A stretch of DNA of 64,000 nucleotides, from contig CBFHOH010000010.1 in assembly GCA_965657335.1 (NCBI GenBank), positions 62,001-126,000 on the forward strand, given 5' to 3'. Position 1 is the first letter of the stretch; every line of letters begins with the position of its first letter. Under the pieces are notes generated by a model. That model saw nothing but the letters and a program-made list of their open reading frames with translations, was not told the DNA's origin and searched no databases. A program made the translations under genes and the position numbers. Below, piece by piece: positions 52,096-60,912 of the stretch. The stretch is from UBA4582 sp965657335 (GTDB lineage: Bacteria; Pseudomonadota; Gammaproteobacteria; Pseudomonadales; Azotimanducaceae).

Positions 52096-52556
52096 ATTTT
52101 TACCGGTACTTTGTTGGGTTTTAACACAGTGTGAGGCTAATGAAACTTTGGGTCAATGAAGACATTTGTTGATTTTTATTGGCGCGAACGTTGTGCCAGC
52201 AAAGCAAAAGGTACGAAAGGTCGCGATGTTCTGGGCAATGCTGATGATGGTCATTCTGTGAGAAAGAAGCCTCCGGTCGTTTGCGAGGTGTGTATGAGAG
52301 CAAACATCTCAACAAAACAGTTCGCAGGTTCTGACATGCTTCGTAAAGACGGCGCGAAAATCGACGGCTGTAATTGCAACAAGGACGTGACAAAGGTGAT
52401 TTGAAAAGCCCGAAATTGAGCACGGTTGATGCTGAAGATGGCGAGACCCTGTGTTATCAATAATCAGATGCGGGTCTCATGAGGAGATCTGTATATCGAT
52501 AAGGTATCTGCAAAGGCTCGGCATATGTACCGATGGCGGCGACTCTGTGAATGAAT
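52096..52556. other. Intergenic region between enoyl-CoA hydratase and alpha/beta hydrolase
   Basis: 461 bases. Frames on both strands (52156-52404 plus; 52121-52423 minus) lack ribosome-binding sites and family-like sequence. It may contain the enoyl-CoA hydratase promoter and decayed sequence. Confidence 0.35.
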
Positions 52557-53459
52557 TTATGGATGTACTCTTTGGGGACGTGAATGTCGCCATTCTGCTA
52601 GCAACGTACGAAGGCTGCTTACAAAGGCCAAAGGCTGGTCAAGAAATAAGTGATGCTGTGCCTCCGGGATGCCGACAAACGGTACTGACTTATCGAGGAC
52701 TTCAAACATAAAGTCGGCGATTTCTTGGGAGAACAAATAGCTGTCTTCACCGTATACAACGCCGACCCTAACTTGCAGCTTGGCAAGGTCCTCATGCATG
52801 TTTTCGCCAAATTCGAATTTCTGAAACATAGTGTCGTCGAACTTCCAAGTCCAGCCCTCGTCGACCTCCATGATTGAATGGTGACCGATGTAATCAAGTA
52901 GATACGCATTGTCGCAATCCTGCGGAGGCATGAGTCTGAATCTTGCATGGGCTGCGTCGAAGCTCTCATATATTCGCTTTGCTTTAATCGGTGAACGTCT
53001 AGGGTCACGTTCCCACTCGAAGTCAGGAGGTCTGACTGCCGAGTCAACAAGCACAATACCCTCAAGTCGGTCGCGATACAGTAAACCCGTCCTGAGTGTA
53101 ATGTAGCCACCGAAACTGTGGCCTACGATGATGGTGTCGTTACCAAACCCGGCGTCGTCCGCAGCAGCATTAATCTCGGCAGCAAATGATTCTGTGGTGT
53201 ATCGTGATCGGCGACCGCTATCTCCGGCGCCGGACAGGTCTATTGCCAGAACTTGGTAGTGATCCATGAAGAAAGGCGCAAGGAATGTCCACCAGTGGGC
53301 GTGGGCACCGTTGCCATGGACGAGAACGAGCCCAGGTTTTGTTGCGTCGTCACTCCAAAGCAGGTAGTGAATGTCGACGCCATCGCAGATGACCGTTTTG
53401 TCTTTATAAGGGACGGCCAGGGCACGCTTAAACCACCCCGGTTGCTCTTTGTTAATCAC
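52557..53459 (-). CDS. Alpha/beta-fold hydrolase
   Basis: A 300-residue alpha/beta hydrolase. H-G-N-G-A-H-A (about residue 48) is the oxyanion loop, G-H-S-F-G-G (~113) the nucleophile elbow with Ser, and A-Q-H-H-L-F near the C-terminus the catalytic His. Typical of small esterases or C-C hydrolases acting on hydrophobic substrates. The start is GTG 53459, preceded by AGAGAGA. No operon partner indicates the substrate. Confidence 0.87.
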   Translation of the reverse strand: MINKEQPGWFKRALAVPYKDKTVICDGVDIHYLLWSDDATKPGLVLVHGNGAHAHWWTFLAPFFMDHYQVLAIDLSGAGDSGRRSRYTTESFAAEINAAADDAGFGNDTIIVGHSFGGYITLRTGLLYRDRLEGIVLVDSAVRPPDFEWERDPRRSPIKAKRIYESFDAAHARFRLMPPQDCDNAYLLDYIGHHSIMEVDEGWTWKFDDTMFQKFEFGENMHEDLAKLQVRVGVVYGEDSYLFSQEIADFMFEVLDKSVPFVGIPEAQHHLFLDQPLAFVSSLRTLLAEWRHSRPQRVHP

Positions 53460-53586
53460 AAATCTCTCTCTATTGGCTCAGCCTCGATGGTAGTAAGTCT
53501 AGCGAGGGCTTTTACTGAAAGCGAAGGCTTAGGCAGAATATAAGCGATCGATATGTTGTTACATATATGGATTGTTGTATGTCGGA

Positions 53587-55869
53587 CTAAAGTGACAGTT
53601 CCACTCTGGCCTCGGTTTCGGTTTTCTCAACCGTCGGTTTGCATGAAAAAATGCGGGTTGCAACAACGCCGTTGTTCTCCATTTCTTGTCGTATTTTGTC
53701 ACCACGCCGTTTTGCCAACGCTAGTAAAAATGTTGGAGCAGGGATGCTGGGTTCGGCTTTGATTGGTTTTTCAGCCTTTGCAGTTGAGTCAATTGCATCA
53801 TCAGACTTTGTGGCGACGGGCACTGGGATGTCCAGTTGTGTCGATACACCGCAGATCGTGATGCGCATTTCCGGCCGGTCATTAAGCATTTTAGCTATTT
53901 TTTTGACGTAGCCAATGGCTTCTTCCGTTAGATCAGTCGAGCGTGGTGCAAACGTAATCGGTTCGAAACGCGGTTGTGTGATTGCACCCGCGATATCTTT
54001 CAGTAGCAGCAGGCTACCATAGGGCTGCAGTGCAAATTTTGCATAATTTAGTGCTGTTTTTTGCGCTGCACCCTGCAGAGCTTTGGATACAATGCCTTGA
54101 GTGCCAATCGAAAAGTTATCAAGATCTGTTTCAATGGGAACGTCAAGTTCGATGTCTCCGTGCTTATCTTTTAGGAGGTACAGCGCAAGTGCAACCGAAG
54201 CGCCATCGCTATTTTTGCTAGTAGCGTTGGTATCTGACATTTTCATCGACTCGATGAGAATATGGTTTTTAAGGTGTACAAGTCCCGATTCAATCTTCAG
54301 GTCGGCGTCGAGCGTGAGTCTGCCGCTTTGCACGCTATCGTCCATATAAGCGCTAATTTCATGTAGTTCGAAATTTTTCAATGTCAGGCTTGCCTCTCCT
54401 GTCAGTTGCTCGGAAACCTGAAACTTGCCTGCACTAGTGATGTTAGCGGCTCGTCTAACATCTTTCTGGTGATTGGCTGTGAGCTTATAGTCCAGAAGCC
54501 GATTGCGAGCAAGAGGGGCTACGCTGAGGTTAATTCCATTTAGCGCGAGTGTGATTTCAGGTGTGACCTTCTTGTCGCGAAAGTGTAAATTGCCTTCCTT
54601 TATGTCAAAGCGGGCGATATTAATGCCGTCCAGTGGTAGCAACTTTTCAAATTCGCCAGATGGTATCGATTCAGATGCCACCTCAATGTCTGTTTGTTTG
54701 ATGTCGGATTTTAGTTCTTTAAGTTTGCCCCCCTTGTTTATTGTTAGGATGCTTTGATCGCCGCTGATCAATAACGACTCTGCTTCAAGTTTTTTACCTG
54801 AAACAAAAGAGACGGATGTAAAATCGATTTTCTCGACTTTGCCAAAAACCTGATTAGAAATGCCAGAAGCCGAAACGTCGCCGTCTACACGCATCTCGAA
54901 ACCCAGAAAATTCGCGCTATGCTCAGGTGTTTTTTCAAACGCAAGTGTGCCCTGCCAATGCATTTTCTCTACGTCGTATTGCTCAAAACTGATTTTGTTA
55001 AATTTAATGTCCCCTAAGCTGGTGATATTTAGCTGCTCGTGAGACTTACTGGCCTGAAAGTTTTGTTCCGATGATACGTTGCCAAATCGCAGGTGCTTGT
55101 AAGAAAGATTGATTATTTCGCTAGGGCCTTGCAACTTCACGATGAAGTTGTTGGCATCACCGTTCAAATTAACATTCTGTTCTGTTGTCAGAGTTCCCGC
55201 GATGGGTTGTTTCAGAAAAGGTTCTAGTAATTTAAGATCGAAATCTGACAGTGTCAGTTGGCCTTGAAAGTTGTGTTGTGAGGATAGAGCGGATTGATAT
55301 TGACCTTCAACACCGACTGTTGTTGCACCTAATTGAAACTTGATCGCCACATTAACGGGGGCTTCAGGGTCAGTAATGATGGGTCCAGCGTTCATAGACG
55401 AGATGGAAAGCTGATGCGATTGCTCATCTAGCGCCAAGTTCAGCTGCGTTTCGTTCACTTCGATACTGTCCAGTTGATAGGTCCAACTCGTCGTTTTAGC
55501 GTTGTTCATATCGACATCGTTGGCAGGTACTTTAAAACCTCCAATGTTCGTGACGTCGCCATTTTTCCTTATATTTGAGTTAAGTCCATGAAGCGTAATT
55601 TTTTTGACGTGGATATGCTTGCGGGACAGAGGCTTCAGCGCTAGTTCGATTATGCCCTCTGAAAGCGTTAAGACGTCGGCGACCTCAAGCTCGTTTATTA
55701 CGAGCGTTCCGCTGAGCGGATTAAGCGCGATAGCACCAATAGATACATCGAGTGAGAGAAATTTAGCTAGTCTGGTTTCTAACTGCCATTTGATTAACGG
55801 GGTTAATCCGAATACGATCACAAGAACAGCACATGTGATGAGTGTGATGTAAATTCTAGCGGTGGGCAT
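53587..55869 (-). CDS. DUF748 (AsmA-superfamily-like) envelope protein
   Basis: A 760-residue protein anchored by an N-terminal helix (~6-25) with a long periplasmic beta-rich body. The C-terminal third carries the DUF748 pattern: HGDIELDVPIETDLDNFSIG, KTALNYAKFALQPYGSLLLL and E-P-I-T-F-A-P-R-S-T-D-L. It ends in an OmpA-like remnant segment. AsmA-like proteins bridge the membranes and are tied to lipid transport and envelope integrity. It is divergent from a small secreted protein gene. Confidence 0.85.
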   Translation of the reverse strand: MPTARIYITLITCAVLVIVFGLTPLIKWQLETRLAKFLSLDVSIGAIALNPLSGTLVINELEVADVLTLSEGIIELALKPLSRKHIHVKKITLHGLNSNIRKNGDVTNIGGFKVPANDVDMNNAKTTSWTYQLDSIEVNETQLNLALDEQSHQLSISSMNAGPIITDPEAPVNVAIKFQLGATTVGVEGQYQSALSSQHNFQGQLTLSDFDLKLLEPFLKQPIAGTLTTEQNVNLNGDANNFIVKLQGPSEIINLSYKHLRFGNVSSEQNFQASKSHEQLNITSLGDIKFNKISFEQYDVEKMHWQGTLAFEKTPEHSANFLGFEMRVDGDVSASGISNQVFGKVEKIDFTSVSFVSGKKLEAESLLISGDQSILTINKGGKLKELKSDIKQTDIEVASESIPSGEFEKLLPLDGINIARFDIKEGNLHFRDKKVTPEITLALNGINLSVAPLARNRLLDYKLTANHQKDVRRAANITSAGKFQVSEQLTGEASLTLKNFELHEISAYMDDSVQSGRLTLDADLKIESGLVHLKNHILIESMKMSDTNATSKNSDGASVALALYLLKDKHGDIELDVPIETDLDNFSIGTQGIVSKALQGAAQKTALNYAKFALQPYGSLLLLKDIAGAITQPRFEPITFAPRSTDLTEEAIGYVKKIAKMLNDRPEMRITICGVSTQLDIPVPVATKSDDAIDSTAKAEKPIKAEPSIPAPTFLLALAKRRGDKIRQEMENNGVVATRIFSCKPTVEKTETEARVELSL

Positions 55870-55877
55870 AATCAGCA

Positions 55878-56297
55878 GTGGTCATTAAAATAAAATTTTC
55901 AACCTTTAGTGGTATCTCTGTTTCCTTGTTCTTTGCGCTCATGAGCCCGTCCATACAAGGCGAACCGGCCGAGAGTGCGGATAAGAGCATGGAAGCACTG
56001 GTCACCTGTGCAGTTTATCACCGTATGATGGCTGGGTCTTTCAGGCGTGTTCGACAAATGCCTGAAATGGCTAACCTTGAATCGGAGAAAATGGATGAAT
56101 ATATCAGATTAGCGAAAGACGCGGGAAAGCGTGAGTTTGGTGGAACGGAAGCAATTGATTCTGAAGTAGAAGCCGTATTTTTAGAATCTTGGAAATACAA
56201 TTTGAATAGAATGGAGAATAAGATTAACCGTAATTATAAGAACGTGTCGCGTCTTACTTATATTTACAAAAACAAGTGTCGAAAACTCCTTGAGTAG
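55878..56297 (+). CDS. Small secreted Cys-containing protein
   Basis: A 139-residue protein with a signal peptide (hydrophobic core ~12-25, likely cleavage near I-Q-G / E-P). The mature part is helical and charged (EKMDEYIRLAKDAGKREF). Two cysteines, one early (V-T-C-A-V-Y-H) and one near the end (K-N-K-C-R-K), could form a disulfide. The start is GTG 55878, without a strong ribosome-binding site. No family is recognised. It lies 8 bases from, and divergent to, the DUF748 gene. Confidence 0.6.
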   Translation: MVIKIKFSTFSGISVSLFFALMSPSIQGEPAESADKSMEALVTCAVYHRMMAGSFRRVRQMPEMANLESEKMDEYIRLAKDAGKREFGGTEAIDSEVEAVFLESWKYNLNRMENKINRNYKNVSRLTYIYKNKCRKLLE

Positions 56298-56336
56298 GGT
56301 TTCCAGTCCCGACGTCCAAAACCGGAATGACTGTGT

Positions 56337-56612
56337 ATGAAACAACGTCAAATTGTTATGGTGTTATACAGCAGGTCGTCTGCGCTTGATTCGGAGGTTG
56401 TTGGCTGGGCGACATACGATGGTACGGGCAAGACGTTTCATCACCCCGGTGGTCAGGATGAGCCGCCCTATAATACTGGCCTGGAGGCGATGCTCGATGG
56501 CTGGCGGGTAATACAAATATCTCAACTTGTACCTCCTTATCCTGGAACAGAATACAGCACGTCTTTTCTCCCTTTTGAGATCGTGTTGGAGCAGCTGGTA
56601 GAGGTAGAGTAA
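56337..56612 (+). CDS. Small protein of unknown function paired with PhyH gene
   Basis: A 91-residue soluble protein, rich in Tyr, Pro and Gly, with no signal or membrane segment (VVGWATYDGTGKTFHHPGG; an acidic C-terminus ending L-V-E-V-E). Its stop is 2 bases before the PhyH start, so the two are co-transcribed and probably coupled. I recognise no family; the tight pairing suggests a role with the dioxygenase. Confidence 0.6.
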   Translation: MKQRQIVMVLYSRSSALDSEVVGWATYDGTGKTFHHPGGQDEPPYNTGLEAMLDGWRVIQISQLVPPYPGTEYSTSFLPFEIVLEQLVEVE

Positions 56613-56614
56613 TC

Positions 56615-57490
56615 ATGGACAATCTATTGACGACGCAACAAATGGCACTGTTTGTTGCAAGGGGTTTCCTTCGATTCGATGCGCTTGTACCCGAATCTAT
56701 AAACGATACTGTCCTTGCGGCTATTGAAGCAGGAGGGGAGCAGGATGGGCTACTTATTCAGGATTCTGAAGTGCACAGCTACTCGCCAGGCACCCCGTTG
56801 TCTGAGTGTTATGTTGACCAACCGGCACTGAGACAGTTGCTTGATTTACCCTCGGTAAGGGGGATTATTCAGTCACTTGTTGGTCGTGACCCACTCTTTG
56901 ATCATCATGCTATTCATCACTGTCCGCCGAATCAAAAAACAGCGCAATATATCCATGCAGACTCGATCATTGATACTAGGACCAATTTCGATATCCAGTT
57001 AATGTATTATCCGCACGAAATCACAGAGCGTATGGGTGGGACTAGATATGTCCCGGGCAGCCACTTTCGGCGGGTTAACGAAATGGCGATCGCGCGTTAT
57101 CAGAATATAAAAGGTCAACAGCATGTAGTCTGTCCAGCGGGCACACTGCTCGTCATGCATCATGGTATCTGGCACGGCGGCGGCAGAAATCAGACGGAAA
57201 ACCACCGCTATATGTTCAAGATTCGTCTCAATGCCACAGAGAAACAAGTGAAACTGTGGAACATCTCTGACCTTGATGAAAAGTCCGTGGGCCCCAAAGC
57301 AATTTTTGACCCGGATGCTTATCTGCATAGAGATCGAGTTCAGACGATTTTCGAATTACCCGAAAAATGGTTTCCCATGGATGAAAGTCGCCTTGAGATT
57401 GTGAATCGAATTAAATTGTGGCGTCACCTTGTCGGTGACGAATCATTTGACAGCCACTATTGGCTCTCAAGGCTAGAAAATAACAATTAG
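56615..57490 (+). CDS. Phytanoyl-CoA dioxygenase (PhyH)-family protein
   Basis: A 291-residue Fe(II)/2-oxoglutarate dioxygenase. H-A-D (in YIHADSI, ~113-116) and the distal His in H-G-I-W-H-G-G form the iron triad, with an Arg in N-H-R-Y-M-F-K-I-R-L as the 2-oxoglutarate ligand. PhyH proteins hydroxylate acyl-CoAs, ectoine or secondary metabolites. Preceded by a small protein gene (2-base gap) and followed 29 bases later by a Nudix gene. Confidence 0.87.
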   Translation: MDNLLTTQQMALFVARGFLRFDALVPESINDTVLAAIEAGGEQDGLLIQDSEVHSYSPGTPLSECYVDQPALRQLLDLPSVRGIIQSLVGRDPLFDHHAIHHCPPNQKTAQYIHADSIIDTRTNFDIQLMYYPHEITERMGGTRYVPGSHFRRVNEMAIARYQNIKGQQHVVCPAGTLLVMHHGIWHGGGRNQTENHRYMFKIRLNATEKQVKLWNISDLDEKSVGPKAIFDPDAYLHRDRVQTIFELPEKWFPMDESRLEIVNRIKLWRHLVGDESFDSHYWLSRLENNN

Positions 57491-57519
57491 AATTTTTTGC
57501 AGATATCAAGGAAAGCAAT

Positions 57520-58083
57520 GTGAGTAATATTAAACCCTGGGCGCGAAAGCAGCATAAAGTGATGGCCGATTGTCGAATCTTCACGGTCAACGAATGTTTG
57601 TCTGTGTCTCCACTCACCCGTAAGGAACATTCGTTCTATTTTCTGGAAACCACAGATTGGGTAAATATTGTACCGATGACAGATGCGGGTGAGATTGTCT
57701 GTGTGCGCCAATATCGACATGGCAGTGAAAGTATTACCTTAGAGATTCCGGGCGGCATGGTCGATATGGGAGAACAACCGGGCATCGCAGCAGCCAGGGA
57801 ATGTCTCGAAGAAACTGGTTACGAAGTTTCACAAATTGAATCTTTGGGAGTATTGAATCCTAACCCGGCGATTCAATCGAATCGGTTGTTTACTTATTTG
57901 GGCCGTGGCGCAGAGCTGATAAAAGAAATTCAGAATACCCAGACCGAGCAAACAGAAGTTGTATTGCTGAGTATTGATCGAATTAAAGATATGCTACTAG
58001 CCGGTGAAATAGATCATGCATTGGTTGCCGCGACACTGTGGCGACTGCTTTATCATATGCAGGAACAGACTTCGTCAACCTGA
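57520..58083 (+). CDS. ADP-ribose/ADP-sugar pyrophosphatase-like Nudix hydrolase
   Basis: A 187-residue Nudix protein of the ADP-ribose pyrophosphatase (NudF) kind. The box is GGMVDMGEQPGIAAARECLE-E-T-G-Y with the core E residues intact, preceded by E-I-P-G-G. A proline fifteen residues after the box (N-P-N-P) is often seen in ADP-ribose hydrolases. The start is GTG 57520, with AAGGAA upstream. It could remove ADP-ribose or nucleotide sugars; no operon evidence is stronger than co-direction with PhyH. Confidence 0.85.
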   Translation: MSNIKPWARKQHKVMADCRIFTVNECLSVSPLTRKEHSFYFLETTDWVNIVPMTDAGEIVCVRQYRHGSESITLEIPGGMVDMGEQPGIAAARECLEETGYEVSQIESLGVLNPNPAIQSNRLFTYLGRGAELIKEIQNTQTEQTEVVLLSIDRIKDMLLAGEIDHALVAATLWRLLYHMQEQTSST

Positions 58084-58318
58084 ACACTGAACATGCTTCG
58101 GTTGAGGTAAGGGTGCTAACTAGTCTTGTTGTTAGGATAAGCGAATTGCGCCTGTAGTTTTTTGACTTGTTACTATTACCCCTCTTCAAACTTTTCGTAA
58201 AAGCGCTCCCTATCCATTGAGAAGCTTGCTCAGCTTAATCTGTGTTTTTCATGGTGGGCGGTAATATCTTAGAGCTCAATAATCGGTAAATAAGACAGGT
58301 CCATTTTTACCTTTCGTT

Positions 58319-59173
58319 TTAGATTTCTGGCAAATTTTGATCGGTAGAAATCTGGTTGAATGCTTCTAGTTTGTTAAAGCGAATCATTGATTGAATTTCC
58401 TCCACGTAGGCGTCGCCACGCTCGGAGTATCGCTCGAGGCCCTCGGCTAGCGCGAATCCGGTGATTTCAGTGTTGGCGAGTCTCAGGTCAGCGCGAATTT
58501 GCCTTAGCTCGGTATAAGCTGAGTTGGTGTTCAAGTTAAGCACGTAACGGGAAACGCCTTCCTGAACAGAATTGAATTTAGCAACTTCGTGGTTTAAACC
58601 CGGTGTGCGTCTGGCGGGTTTAACACCGCAATTTGGGGTAAAACACCACATGCCAAAGTAATTGTTTGCTTCCACAGCAAATCTCGACGTGCCCCATGCC
58701 GATTCGTTGGCGGATTGAGCGAGTACGAGTGAAGCCGGTATAAGGTCGACTCTTGTGAGTAATTTTTCAATGTGACTTTGCTGATGGTTTTTTTCCGCTT
58801 GGCTATGAACTGTCATTTTGTATTTATTGCTAATTACGGTGAGTTGAGACAGGTCTTTCGTAGAGAGCAGCGGATTGTTGTTGTAGCGTTTCTGCAGCGC
58901 TAACAGTTTGCCTCGCTCTGCGAGCACTTGCGCGTTCGCGACAGTGATCATGGGTAGAAGGTATTCGAAGAATCGTTTTTTCTTGAGCTTTACATCGACG
59001 TATTCGACAATGGGTTTAGTCTGATCTACATGCCCTGATAGCGGAGCACTTGCGGAAGCTGCGGGTCTCTCGTTTTCGGATGTTGTTTGATTGCTGGTGT
59101 CATTTGAAAGATAAACTGTCGTAACAAAGAGCATTAGGGTGACGAGGACAATAACAATAGCGGGTCGCGTCAT
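58319..59173 (-). CDS. Bax-like N-acetylglucosaminidase domain protein
   Basis: A 284-residue protein with an N-terminal signal anchor (~5-22) and a C-terminal Bax/FlgJ-type glucosaminidase domain (~140-275). S-A-N-E-S-A-W-G-T-S (Glu is the catalytic acid) and N-N-Y-F-G-M-W-C-F are the family hallmarks, followed by FALAEGLERYSERG. It would cut peptidoglycan in the periplasm. The start overlaps the end of the upstream frame by 4 bases, so the two are coupled. Confidence 0.88.
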   Translation of the reverse strand: MTRPAIVIVLVTLMLFVTTVYLSNDTSNQTTSENERPAASASAPLSGHVDQTKPIVEYVDVKLKKKRFFEYLLPMITVANAQVLAERGKLLALQKRYNNNPLLSTKDLSQLTVISNKYKMTVHSQAEKNHQQSHIEKLLTRVDLIPASLVLAQSANESAWGTSRFAVEANNYFGMWCFTPNCGVKPARRTPGLNHEVAKFNSVQEGVSRYVLNLNTNSAYTELRQIRADLRLANTEITGFALAEGLERYSERGDAYVEEIQSMIRFNKLEAFNQISTDQNLPEI

Positions 59174-59433
59174 CGTTGGTTGCTCGACGTTAAAATCCGA
59201 AAGGTTACGCGCTTGTAAACGAGATCATAACTGCCAACAATAGTTATCATCTTCAGAGACGCGTCAGCTGCTTGCTCAAACGAATATAGCCCAAGTCGTG
59301 AAGGGATCAGCAAACGATCTATGTCTGCATCGGCAACCCAAGTGATCAGACTGGCTGTTTGATGAGCCAAAATGTCGAAGCATTCAGCGATAAAAGTCGT
59401 ATCTTTTTTAACGTGGCGCAGACATAACTTCAT
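59170..59433 (-). CDS. Small protein upstream of the Bax-like gene, possibly 5'-truncated
   Basis: An 87-residue protein from ATG 59433 (GAGGA lies 11 bases upstream). The reading frame stays open upstream to 59646 and reads like coding sequence (VLIATREQKHQKLKYLIFLK, then HLESEKIAYTFDV), but contains no ATG, GTG or TTG before 59433. So the annotated part may be the tail of a longer gene that uses CTG/ATA, is frameshifted or has lost its start. No family is recognised. It overlaps the Bax-like gene by 4 bases. Confidence 0.45.
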   Translation of the reverse strand: MKLCLRHVKKDTTFIAECFDILAHQTASLITWVADADIDRLLIPSRLGLYSFEQAADASLKMITIVGSYDLVYKRVTFRILTSSNQR

Positions 59434-59724
59434 AAGGGGTGCATCCTCGAGGGATATTATAAATTCGGCAATCTCATCAGAAACGTCAAAAGTATACGCT
59501 ATTTTTTCGCTTTCCAGATGCTTTAAAAATATCAGATACTTTAATTTCTGATGTTTCTGTTCTCTAGTTGCTATGAGAACAGCGCCCAGTATGGGTTGTA
59601 GGTGTCTGTTCGCACGATGCGCTGGGACAGCACGAAAAGTTTGTATTTATAGGTGTTACCACCTCAGTTCTCAAAATCTAAAGAGCGTATAGCGGGGCTT
59701 TTAAATTAAGAAACTATCGGCATA

Positions 59725-60870
59725 TTAGCGTTGAAAGCGTCGTGGACTCAAAAAGGATATCGGGTGCATTGTTTCTCCCGTCATCGTTAAATCAGCCATA
59801 ATTTGTCCAAGGACCGTCGCGAATTTGAATCCATGCCCAGACAAACCTGCCACAAAATGCACATCAGCATTGCCCGGATACTGCCCAACGATAAAATGGT
59901 CGTCGCTGCTCATGGTGTACATACAGTTAGTGTAATGAGACAAATGGTCACCGACGTCGGGAAGGTATTGATTAAGTGCGCCTGAGATCTCCAGCAACGC
60001 GTTAGCATCAAGCGTATTGTCCAGTTCTGTTGGCGAAGACATCACCTCTCCGCCCTGATGATCCGCCATCTTTATGCCTTTTTTATCCATGGCTGGAAAA
60101 CCATAGAAATTGTGATCGCCATCCTCGATGAAAAAGACTGGAAAATCATTCCCAAGCTCATGTTGGGGGGAGTGCTTGTCGAACCAAAATAGTGACTTTC
60201 TACGAATCTCGAGGAAAGGGCTCAATGCCGGCAGCAGGTCCGAGGCCCAGGCGCCAGGAGTGATAATCAGTTTTTGACAATGCAGCGTTTCTTCGCCGAC
60301 TTGAACGCTGATACCGTTATGTTGTTGTTCCCAGCTTATTGCCTGACCCGACTTTAACTGCGCGCCGTGTTTCTGGGCAAGTTTGACGTGGGTCTTTACA
60401 CAATCTTCAACTTTCAGAATGCCTGCGTTCTCATCGAAAATGGCAGTTTGTTCTGCTTTAAGGTTGATGCCCGGAAATCGTTTGTTCGCAGCCTCTGGGC
60501 TCAGTTGTTCCATTTTAAGTTGGTGTATCTTTGCGGCTTTTAATAATCCAGTAATGACCTCGCCGTCAGGGGGGCCGGCTTGCAGCAGTCCCGTCATGTT
60601 TAACAATTCATCCCCAGACTCAACTTCTAGTTCTCGCCACAGTTCGAAAGCATTGCGGAGCAGGGGAACATAGTCTGGGTGTTCAAAATAAACCAAGCGT
60701 ATTAAGCGACTGTCGCCATGAGAGCTGCCTTTGTCGTGTCCCGCAGGATATTGATCTATTCCAAGAACATCAGCTCCGCGTTTTGCCAGATGATACAGCG
60801 CAGCACTTCCTACGCCGCCAATGCCCAAAACAATATATTCATGGTCTGTCTTTGTCTTCTGTCTGCTCAT
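59725..60870 (-). CDS. solA: Monomeric sarcosine oxidase / N-methyltryptophan oxidase-like flavoenzyme
   Basis: A 381-residue FAD-dependent oxidase. The dinucleotide motif is G-I-G-G-V-G-S-A-A (~residues 16-24). N-C-M-Y-T-M-S-S-D-D-H-F near residue 316 carries the Cys that covalently binds FAD in monomeric sarcosine oxidase and SolA. G-S-S-H-G-D-S-R (~47-54) is the usual active-site segment. It would oxidise N-methyl amino acids, releasing formaldehyde and H2O2. Symbol is by similarity. It lies about 40 bases downstream of a Nudix gene on the same strand. Confidence 0.88.
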   Translation of the reverse strand: MSRQKTKTDHEYIVLGIGGVGSAALYHLAKRGADVLGIDQYPAGHDKGSSHGDSRLIRLVYFEHPDYVPLLRNAFELWRELEVESGDELLNMTGLLQAGPPDGEVITGLLKAAKIHQLKMEQLSPEAANKRFPGINLKAEQTAIFDENAGILKVEDCVKTHVKLAQKHGAQLKSGQAISWEQQHNGISVQVGEETLHCQKLIITPGAWASDLLPALSPFLEIRRKSLFWFDKHSPQHELGNDFPVFFIEDGDHNFYGFPAMDKKGIKMADHQGGEVMSSPTELDNTLDANALLEISGALNQYLPDVGDHLSHYTNCMYTMSSDDHFIVGQYPGNADVHFVAGLSGHGFKFATVLGQIMADLTMTGETMHPISFLSPRRFQR

Positions 60871-60912
60871 GTTGCTTTTCTAACGACCTCTGAAGAGGGT
60901 ATTGCAGGGTGG

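Noticed and set aside
52121..52423. Overlapping frames on both strands of the 52.1-52.5 kb gap
   Set aside because: No ribosome-binding sites, Cys/Arg/His-heavy composition and no recognisable domain.
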